Assembly: GCA_964476895.1 (NCBI GenBank)
Contig: CAYZCS010000020.1
Span: 1-14,892, forward strand
Length of the DNA: 14,892 nucleotides
Direction of reading: 5' to 3'
Origin: JALYJZ01 sp964476895
GTDB taxonomy: Bacteria; Patescibacteriota; SICC01
Shown here: piece by piece, positions 5,830 to 11,589 of the stretch
Layout: each line of letters begins with the position of its first letter
How positions within the stretch are numbered: position 1 is the first letter of the stretch
The notes under the pieces: model-generated
What the model was told of the DNA's origin: nothing
The model's database searches: none
Seen by the model: the letters and a program-made list of their open reading frames with translations, nothing else
Position numbers and translations under genes: made by a program

Positions 5830-6438
5830 GTGGCAACGATCGACTGGACCTCCGTCGAAGAGGCGGAAAAGGAGAACACCGTTACCGGCTACAAGCTGGC
5901 GCTGCTTGAGGCTGCCAAGCTCTTCGAGGATCGGATGGAAGATGAACGCATCCCCGGGAAGACACCGGCGGAGCGGCTGGAGGCGGTCAAGTTGCACCTG
6001 ACCCGCCCCGCGGACGTGACGAAGGCGTACGCATACGCGCACCGGCTGCGTCACGGGACCACCGGTGCGCTGACCAAGGAGCGGGCGAAGGGGTACCTGC
6101 AGTCGTTTCGACAGGCCGTGGCGGACCTCAACGATTTGACCCGACAACGGGACTCCTTCGGCGCCCAGGCGAAGCTCTACTGGGGACTGGTCCGCGCCCG
6201 GCAGCGCTGGCTGCTCCGCGGGTTGGTCGGTCTCGGCGGCTTCTTCCTGTTGGTCCTCTTCCTGGCCGATACGGCTCCCGGCCAAGCGCTCGTGGATGGC
6301 ACGGTCGCGCTGGTCCACGGGTTCTTCAGCTGGATCGCGGCGCTGCTGATCGGGCTGGCGCTCGTCGTCCTGGCGGTGCTGGGCACGGCCGTCTACCTGG
6401 ACCGGCGCGGCGGGACGGTACGGGGCGAAGATGAGTAA
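5830..6438 (+). CDS. Unrecognised protein with soluble N-terminus and two C-terminal TM segments
   Basis: A 202-aa protein. Residues 1-125 are soluble and charged, probably helical (YKLALLEAAKLFEDRMEDER; KAYAYAHRLRHGTTGALTKE; LNDLTRQRDSFGAQAKLYW). Two membrane segments follow, about 128-146 (LLRGLVGLGGFFLLVLFLA) and 166-190 (FSWIAALLIGLALVVLAVLG), with a short charged cytoplasmic-type tail. The long N-terminal domain before the membrane suggests a cytosolic domain tethered at its C-terminus. I recognise no family. The GTG start is fixed by the in-frame TAA at 5818-5820, and no Shine-Dalgarno sequence is present. The gene ends 12 nt before dnaE, so the two may be cotranscribed, although dnaE also has a -10-like motif at the junction. 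Confidence 0.8.
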   Translation: MATIDWTSVEEAEKENTVTGYKLALLEAAKLFEDRMEDERIPGKTPAERLEAVKLHLTRPADVTKAYAYAHRLRHGTTGALTKERAKGYLQSFRQAVADLNDLTRQRDSFGAQAKLYWGLVRARQRWLLRGLVGLGGFFLLVLFLADTAPGQALVDGTVALVHGFFSWIAALLIGLALVVLAVLGTAVYLDRRGGTVRGEDE

Positions 6439-6441
6439 GAT
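6436..6441 (+). promoter_or_regulatory. Putative -10 element of dnaE overlapping the upstream stop codon
   Basis: TAAGAT, whose TAA is the stop codon of the preceding gene and also in frame with dnaE. It lies 9 nt before the dnaE ATG. No good -35 is present, so it may be fortuitous. A weak GGGA (6442-6445), 5 nt before the ATG, could instead act as ribosome site. Confidence 0.35.
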
Positions 6442-6450
6442 GGGAACGTA

Positions 6451-9400
6451 ATGCCGAAACCGCAGTTCACCCATCTCCATACCCACTCCCACTACAGCCT
6501 GCTCGACGGGCTGGGTAAGATTCCCGGCCTGGTCAAGGAGACCAAGCGGCAGGGCATGGACTCGCTGGCGCTCACGGACCATGGTGTACTGTACGGCGCG
6601 ATCGAGTTCTATCAGACGGCGACTAAGGAAGGGATCAAGCCGATCATCGGGTGCGAGGTCTACGTGGCGCGACGCGGTCGGCGGGACAAGGACCCCACGG
6701 CCGACACGAACCCGTACCACCTGATCCTGCTCGCGCAGAACATGACCGGGTACCAGAACCTGATCAAGCTGGTGACCGCCGCGCATCTCGAAGGCTTCTA
6801 CTACAAGCCCCGGATTGACTGGGAGCTGCTCAAGCAGCACCACGAAGGGCTGATCTGCACGTCCGCATGCCTGCAGGGTGAAGTGGCGAACACGTTCCGT
6901 AACGGCGGCGAGGCGGCGGCGAAGAAAGTAATCGACAGGTTCGCGACGCTGTTCGGCGACCGGTACTACCTGGAACTCCAGCACCATCCGAACATCCCCG
7001 AGCAGGGACAACTGAACGACGGGCTCAAGCGGATCGCCAAGGAGAAGGGGCTGCCCTTGGTCGGTACCAACGACGCCCACTACGTCCTCCCGGACGATGC
7101 CGAAGCGCAGGACGTGCTGGTCTGCATCCAGACCGGCAAGACGCTCGATGAGACCGATCGTCTGAATATGACCGGCGAGGACTTCTCATTGAAGACGCCC
7201 CAGGAGATGCAGGAAAGCTTCGCCGATACCCCGGAAGCGGTGGCCAATACCGTCGCGATCGCCGAGCGGTGCGAGCTCGAGCTCGAGCTCGGCAGGATCA
7301 TCCTGCCTGCGTTCGAGGTGGAGAAGGGCGAGACGGAGCGGAGCCAGCTCCGGAAACTCGTGGCGAAGGGCATGGAGCGACGATACGGCACGGACCCGAG
7401 CGCGGAGGTGCAAGAGCGTGTCGAGTACGAGCTCGGCGTCATCGAGAAGATGGGGTTCGAGAGCTACTTCCTGATTGTCGCCGACTTCGTGCATGAAGCG
7501 AAGAAGCGCGGCATCTGGGTCGGCCCTGGACGCGGCTCGGCGGCGGGAAGCATCGTCTCGTATGCACTCGACATCACCACGCTCGATCCCCTTAAATACG
7601 ACCTACTCTTCGAGCGGTTCCTGAACCCGGACCGGATCAGCATGCCCGACATCGACATGGACTTCGCCGACGACCGGCGCGGCGAGATCATCGAGTACGT
7701 CGCCGAGAAGTACGGACATGACCGCGTGGCCCAGATCATCACGTTCGGCACCATGGCCGCTCGGGCCGCGGTCCGCGATACCGGTCGGGTGATGGGCATG
7801 TCTTACGGAGAGGTGGACCAGGTCGCGAAGCTGATTCCGTTCGGCATGGATCTGGCCGATGCCAAGAAGCAGCCGGAACTGAAGGAACTTGCCGGACAGA
7901 ATCCGCAGGTGGACCGGCTTCTCGACCTCGCCTCCCGCATCGAGGGTTCGGTCCGGCACGCCTCGACCCACGCGGCGGGCGTAGTCATCGGCGACAAGCC
8001 GCTCAACGAGTACGTCCCCTTGCAGCATGCTACCCGCGGCGGTGATGACCACTCTGTGGTGACCCAGTATTCGATGTATCCGATCGAGTCGATCGGGCTT
8101 CTCAAGATGGACTTCCTCGGACTCTCCAACCTGACGATCCTCCGGAACGCCGTCGAGATCATCGAGGCGGTGCATGGTGACGAGATCGACGTGGACGCGT
8201 TGCCGCTCGATGACGCCAAGACGTTCCAGCTCCTGTCGGAAGGCCGGACCCACGGCATCTTCCAGCTGGAATCGGAGGGCATGCGTCGCTACATCAAGGA
8301 GCTCAAGCCTTCGCGGTTCGATGACATCATCGCGATGGTCTCGCTGTACCGGCCGGGGCCGATGCAGTTCATCGACTCGTTCATCCGCCGCAAGCACGGC
8401 AAGGAGAAGATCGAGTACCTGCATCCGGATCTCAAGGGCGCGCTGGAATCCACCTACGGCGTCCTGGTCTACCAGGAGCAGATCATGCAGATCTCGAAGG
8501 ACCTGGCCGGCTTCAGTGGCGGCGACGCGGATACGCTCCGCAAGGCCGTGGGCAAGAAGATCAAGGCGTTGATGGACCAGATGCGGCCGAAGCTGATCAA
8601 AGGCGTGGTGGCGAACGGCCACGACGAGACGCTCGGCAAGAAGCTCTTCGACCTCTTCGAGGCGTTCGCCCAATACGGCTTCAACAAGTCGCATGCGGCC
8701 TGTTACGCGCTGATCGCCTACCAGACGGCCTACCTCAAGGCACACTACCCGAGCGCCTTCATGGCGGCACTGATGACCTCCGAACAGGAGAACCTCGACA
8801 AGCTTTCCGCCGCGATCACCGACGCGAACAACCTCGGCATCGAGGTGTTGCCGCCGGACGTGAACGAGTCGTTCCAGGATTTCGCGGTGGCATCGGACAA
8901 GCGGAACATCCGGTTCGGCCTGGATGCGATCAAGAACCTCGGCCGGAACACCGCCGAGGCGATCGTGAAGAGCCGGAAGGCGGACGGGAACTTCAAGGAC
9001 CTGTCGGACCTGCTGGCACGTCTTCCCGAAGGTACGGCTAACAAGAAGTCACTCGAGGCATTGATCAAGGCGGGCGCGCTGGACTCACTGGCGGACCGGG
9101 GCCGGATGCTGGCCGGTCTCGAGGCGATGAGCCGCTTCGCAGCCGCCCGGGCGGCGGAGGGTCGCAACGGCCAGACCAGTCTCTTCGGCGACCAGCCGGA
9201 CACCGGCGGATCGTTCACGCTGCCGGTGGCAGGTGACGTGGATGACCGGCAGAAGCTCGAATGGGAGCGCGAACTGCTGGGCATGTACGTGTCCGAGCAT
9301 CCGCTCGCCTCGTATGAGCAGGTGGTCAAGCAGTTCGCTGCGATCTCCTCGATCACGCAGCTTCCCGACGGCCGGCCGGTGGAGATCGCCTGCCTGGTCT

Positions 9401-9981
9401 CTTTCGCGAAGCGTATCAATACCAAGAAGGGCGAGCCGATGGCGTTCGTGACCGTGGAGGACCGCCATCAGAAGCTCGAACTGATCGTCTTCCCGAAGCT
9501 CTATCTCGAAGTCCGGCAGTACCTCACTCCCGGTGCCATCCTGAAAGTCACCGGCAAGGTCTCGCGCAAGGACGATGAGCCGAAGATCCTGGCGGATTCA
9601 CTGGAGCCGCTCACCAACGATGCCCGGCCGACCATGGCCCGGCCCGCACCTGCGGACGGTGACGTGGCGATCGATGACCTGGACGCGGCAGTCACGGGGG
9701 CGTCCGCCTCGCAACCGGGTGCCGCCGAACGAACGGGTGCGGATTCCGAGGCTGCCTGCGAATCCCTGACGGTCAAGCTGGGGTCCCATACGACCATGGC
9801 GACGCTGGAGTCGATTAAGCAGACGCTTCTCGAGCACCGCGGCGAATCGCCGGTCTATCTGGTGCTTCCCCGGAACGGGGAAGCGAAGCGGCTCAAGTTG
9901 AATCACGGCGTGCGTTATTCGAAAGCCCTGACCGAGGCGCTCGAAGCCGTGGATTGGGGAATCGCCATCGAGGCCCGGTAG
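6451..9981 (+). CDS. dnaE: DNA polymerase III alpha subunit (DnaE)
   Basis: The replicative DNA polymerase catalytic subunit, 1176 aa, full family length (E. coli 1160). The N-terminal PHP domain keeps all nine metal ligands I can align with Mycobacterium DnaE1: H10, H12, D19, H44, E69, H90, C140, D208 and H210. The C-family palm holds the catalytic aspartates D400 and D402 (PDIDMDF) and D554 (LLKMDFLGL). The finger motif GPGRGSAAGS, the SVRHASTHAAGVVI segment and FNKSHAACYALIAYQTAYLKAHYP are typical. A helix-hairpin-helix region (NIRFGLDAIKNLGRNTAEAI), an OB fold (about residues 955-1060, IACLVSFAKRINTKKGEPMA) and the tau-binding C-terminal region follow. ATG 6451 is bounded by an in-frame TAA 15 nt upstream. 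No other replication gene is adjacent. Confidence 0.98.
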   Translation: MPKPQFTHLHTHSHYSLLDGLGKIPGLVKETKRQGMDSLALTDHGVLYGAIEFYQTATKEGIKPIIGCEVYVARRGRRDKDPTADTNPYHLILLAQNMTGYQNLIKLVTAAHLEGFYYKPRIDWELLKQHHEGLICTSACLQGEVANTFRNGGEAAAKKVIDRFATLFGDRYYLELQHHPNIPEQGQLNDGLKRIAKEKGLPLVGTNDAHYVLPDDAEAQDVLVCIQTGKTLDETDRLNMTGEDFSLKTPQEMQESFADTPEAVANTVAIAERCELELELGRIILPAFEVEKGETERSQLRKLVAKGMERRYGTDPSAEVQERVEYELGVIEKMGFESYFLIVADFVHEAKKRGIWVGPGRGSAAGSIVSYALDITTLDPLKYDLLFERFLNPDRISMPDIDMDFADDRRGEIIEYVAEKYGHDRVAQIITFGTMAARAAVRDTGRVMGMSYGEVDQVAKLIPFGMDLADAKKQPELKELAGQNPQVDRLLDLASRIEGSVRHASTHAAGVVIGDKPLNEYVPLQHATRGGDDHSVVTQYSMYPIESIGLLKMDFLGLSNLTILRNAVEIIEAVHGDEIDVDALPLDDAKTFQLLSEGRTHGIFQLESEGMRRYIKELKPSRFDDIIAMVSLYRPGPMQFIDSFIRRKHGKEKIEYLHPDLKGALESTYGVLVYQEQIMQISKDLAGFSGGDADTLRKAVGKKIKALMDQMRPKLIKGVVANGHDETLGKKLFDLFEAFAQYGFNKSHAACYALIAYQTAYLKAHYPSAFMAALMTSEQENLDKLSAAITDANNLGIEVLPPDVNESFQDFAVASDKRNIRFGLDAIKNLGRNTAEAIVKSRKADGNFKDLSDLLARLPEGTANKKSLEALIKAGALDSLADRGRMLAGLEAMSRFAAARAAEGRNGQTSLFGDQPDTGGSFTLPVAGDVDDRQKLEWERELLGMYVSEHPLASYEQVVKQFAAISSITQLPDGRPVEIACLVSFAKRINTKKGEPMAFVTVEDRHQKLELIVFPKLYLEVRQYLTPGAILKVTGKVSRKDDEPKILADSLEPLTNDARPTMARPAPADGDVAIDDLDAAVTGASASQPGAAERTGADSEAACESLTVKLGSHTTMATLESIKQTLLEHRGESPVYLVLPRNGEAKRLKLNHGVRYSKALTEALEAVDWGIAIEAR
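7273..7307. repeat. Triple GAGCTC hexamer next to a 17-bp palindrome inside dnaE
   Basis: GAGCTC is repeated three times in tandem (7273-7290, encoding Glu-Leu x3). It is followed at once by GGCAGGAT-C-ATCCTGCC (7291-7307), a perfect inverted repeat with 8-bp arms. Both lie in the reading frame without disrupting it and encode normal-looking DnaE sequence (ELELELGRIILPA). Confidence 0.6.
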
Positions 9982-9999
9982 GCTTCGTCCGGCGGTGCA

Positions 10000-10021
10000 T
10001 GCTATCATCATTGGGTAACTT
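10000..10021 (+). promoter_or_regulatory. Putative promoter region of rplS
   Basis: TGcTATCAT (10000-10008) is an extended -10 with five of six consensus bases, predicting a start near 10015 and a leader of about 15 nt without Shine-Dalgarno. TAACTT (10016-10021), 8 nt before the ATG, would instead give a leaderless message. No convincing -35 is visible for either. Confidence 0.45.
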
Positions 10022-10029
10022 TTCGTCCC

Positions 10030-10548
10030 ATGAGCCAGCAATTACTCAGGAAAGCATCCACCGCATTCGTGAAGCCCGCCTTTACGGATGTGCGATCCGG
10101 CGATCGGGTCCGGGTGTACACGACCGTCAAGGAAGGCAGCAAGGAACGGACGCAGTATTTCGAAGGCCTGGTGATTCGCCGCCGCGGCGGCATCGGCCCG
10201 GAAGCGACGTTCACCGTCCGGCGGATCAGCTCGGGCGTCGGTGTGGAGCGTACGTTCGCGCTGCATTCTCCGAAGATTACCAAGGTCGAGGTCCAGCGCG
10301 GGGCCAAGGTGCGCCGCGCGCAATTGCACTACATGCGGGACCGTGCCGGCAAGGCCGCCCGGATGAAGGAGGTTCCCGTACGAGCCGGCGAGCGGGAGAT
10401 CGAACACCCCTGGCTGACGGCGGACAAACCCGTTTCGAAGGCCAAGACCAAGCAGGTTGCTACTGCGAAGAAGCCGGCAGCCGCGAAGGCACCCAAACCC
10501 GATGCCAGTAAAGCCGAAGCCAAACAACCGAAGACGGACGGCAAGTAA
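10030..10548 (+). CDS. rplS: 50S ribosomal protein L19 with basic C-terminal extension
   Basis: L19 lies at the 30S-50S interface of the ribosome. The family core is clear: MSQQLLRKASTAFVK at the N-terminus, then SGDRVRVYTTVKEGSKERTQYFEGLVIRRRGG, TFTVRRISSGVGVERTFALHSPKI and the C-terminal RRAQLHYMRDRAGKAARMKEV. The core ends near residue 118, the normal length. A further 50 or so residues rich in Lys, Ala and Pro follow (SKAKTKQVATAKKPAAAKAP), probably disordered and basic. No Shine-Dalgarno precedes the ATG. The usual partners rpsP, rimM and trmD are absent; instead rnhB starts inside the 3' end and yraN follows, matching the downstream half of the classical rplS cluster. Confidence 0.95.
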   Translation: MSQQLLRKASTAFVKPAFTDVRSGDRVRVYTTVKEGSKERTQYFEGLVIRRRGGIGPEATFTVRRISSGVGVERTFALHSPKITKVEVQRGAKVRRAQLHYMRDRAGKAARMKEVPVRAGEREIEHPWLTADKPVSKAKTKQVATAKKPAAAKAPKPDASKAEAKQPKTDGK

Positions 10549-11173
10549 CAAGCCGCCGGGACGTGTCGTCGAACGCCGCCTGGGCGCGGGCGGTCTGTTG
10601 GTCGCTGGCGTGGACGAAGTCGGCCGGGGTGCCTGGGCCGGCCCGCTGGTCGCGGCCGCGGTGATCCTGCCGGACCCCTGCCGCCTGCCCGGCATCCGTG
10701 ATTCCAAACTGCTGACAGCCGGCCAGCGCGAACGGCTGGCCGGCCGGATCCGGTCGAAGGCCCTCGCGATCGGCATCGGCACGGTCTCCATCGATGAGTT
10801 CAACCGGCACGGGTTCCCCTGGGCATTGCGGGAATGCGGTCTGCGGTCACTCCGGGAACTCGGGCTCCGACCGGACCACGTCCTGCTCGACGGCCACTAT
10901 GACTATTTCCGTGGTGCGATCGGGTGCGAGACGATCGTCGGCGGGGACGGCACGGAACGCTGCATCGCGGCGGCATCGATCGTGGCGAAAGTCCATCGCG
11001 ACGCCCTGATGCGCGAACTCGACGACGCGTTTCCCGGGTACGGTTTCGCCGAGCACAAGGGCTACGGCACTCCGGCGCATCGCCGGGCGCTGGCAGCGCG
11101 GGGGCCCGTGGAGATCCACCGGGCCCAGTGGCGGCCCGTCTACGAGCAGCTCCAGCGGCAGCTCGCCGTCTGA
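10502..11173 (+). CDS. rnhB: Ribonuclease HII
   Basis: RNase HII cleaves RNA in RNA-DNA hybrids and starts removal of single ribonucleotides from DNA. The DEDD active site is visible with this start: D38 and E39 in GVDEVGRG, D130 in VLLDGHY and D167 in VAKVHRDALM. RDSKLL and the C-terminal HKGYGTPAH segment are also typical. Start choice is uncertain. ATG 10502 gives 223 aa, a normal length, but overlaps rplS by 47 nt and lacks a ribosome site. TTG 10457 would lengthen it by 15 residues, and TTG 10598 would begin only five codons before the first catalytic Asp. The basic N-terminal 20 residues are low-complexity and share DNA with the L19 tail. Translation is presumably coupled to rplS. Confidence 0.9.
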   Translation: MPVKPKPNNRRRTASNKPPGRVVERRLGAGGLLVAGVDEVGRGAWAGPLVAAAVILPDPCRLPGIRDSKLLTAGQRERLAGRIRSKALAIGIGTVSIDEFNRHGFPWALRECGLRSLRELGLRPDHVLLDGHYDYFRGAIGCETIVGGDGTERCIAAASIVAKVHRDALMRELDDAFPGYGFAEHKGYGTPAHRRALAARGPVEIHRAQWRPVYEQLQRQLAV

Positions 11174-11178
11174 AGCGC

Positions 11179-11190
11179 TATACTGGAACG
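11179..11190 (+). promoter_or_regulatory. Putative leaderless -10 element of yraN
   Basis: TATACT (11179-11184, five of six consensus bases) followed by GGAACG and the GTG start of yraN: the same 6-nt spacing as at gatC and the 5830 gene. No clear -35 is present. GGAA is too close to the start to be a normal ribosome site. Confidence 0.45.
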
Positions 11191-11538
11191 GTGAAAAGCA
11201 AGCAGCTGGTAGGGGCGGACGGGGAGGCCCGCGCGCGCCGGTTCCTGGAATCACGAGGGTACGAATTCGTGGCCGCCAACGTGCGTACCCGCCGCGGTGA
11301 GGTCGACCTGGTCATGCGCGACGCCGGGGAACTGGTCTTCGTCGAGGTAAAGACCCGCCGATACGCCGGGACCGGCCTGCCCGAGACGGCGGTAACGCCG
11401 CGGAAACTCCGGCACATCGTACGGGTAGCCGAAGCATGGCGGCTGGCGGCCCGGTACGCCGGTCCCTGGCGGGTGGACGTGGTGGCGATCGATCCGGGAG
11501 GCATCCGCCACCATCCTAACGCGACCGTGGTATACTGA
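11191..11538 (+). CDS. yraN: YraN / UPF0102 family nuclease-like protein
   Basis: A 115-aa protein of the UPF0102 family, a restriction-endonuclease-like (PD-(D/E)XK) fold often found beside rnhB. The expected motifs are present: G-x-x-GE-x-x-A near the N-terminus (VGADGEARARRFLESRGYEF), RTRRGEVDLVMRD carrying the Glu and Asp of the fold, and LVFVEVKTRR with the E-x-K. The conserved end region (WRVDVVAI) follows. Cellular role is not firmly established; a DNA repair or recombination role is often assumed. The GTG start matches the family's N-terminus, although the frame stays open further upstream. It lies 17 nt after rnhB and is followed at once by a small terminator hairpin. Confidence 0.92.
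   Translation: MKSKQLVGADGEARARRFLESRGYEFVAANVRTRRGEVDLVMRDAGELVFVEVKTRRYAGTGLPETAVTPRKLRHIVRVAEAWRLAARYAGPWRVDVVAIDPGGIRHHPNATVVY
11528..11536 (+). promoter_or_regulatory. Extended -10 element overlapping the yraN stop, upstream of nusA
   Basis: TGgTATACT matches the extended -10 consensus closely and overlaps the last codons of yraN. Predicted start is near 11543, just before the GGAGCC hairpin at 11546, so the transcript would open with a terminator-like hairpin before nusA. No -35 is obvious, as extended -10 promoters permit. Confidence 0.45.
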
Positions 11539-11545
11539 ACCCGTT

Positions 11546-11567
11546 GGAGCCTCAGGCTCCGCTTTTT
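11546..11567 (+). terminator. Short hairpin plus T-tract between yraN and nusA
   Basis: GGAGCC (11546-11551), loop TCA, GGCTCC (11555-11560), then GC and five T (11563-11567). It lies 7 nt after the yraN stop. The stem is short but all but one pair is G-C. It would separate yraN from nusA, or act as an attenuator if transcription starts at the TATACT just upstream. Confidence 0.6.
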
Positions 11568-11576
11568 AGTCACGGA

Positions 11577-11582
11577 CAATAT
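11577..11582 (+). promoter_or_regulatory. Possible leaderless -10 element of nusA
   Basis: CAATAT, 7 nt before the nusA ATG, with an AT-rich environment but no clear -35. It is weaker than the TATACT at 11531. No Shine-Dalgarno sequence lies before nusA. Confidence 0.3.
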
Positions 11583-11589
11583 CCCAATC

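Noticed and set aside
5599..7080. 493-aa minus-strand open frame spanning the DUF5665, 5830 and dnaE genes
   Set aside because: It crosses three convincing plus-strand genes and has no recognisable domain; GC-rich codon bias leaves the antisense frame open.
7603..8745. 380-aa minus-strand open frame inside dnaE
   Set aside because: Antisense to the catalytic core of DnaE; composition rich in Arg, His, Leu and Val as expected from the reverse of biased codons.
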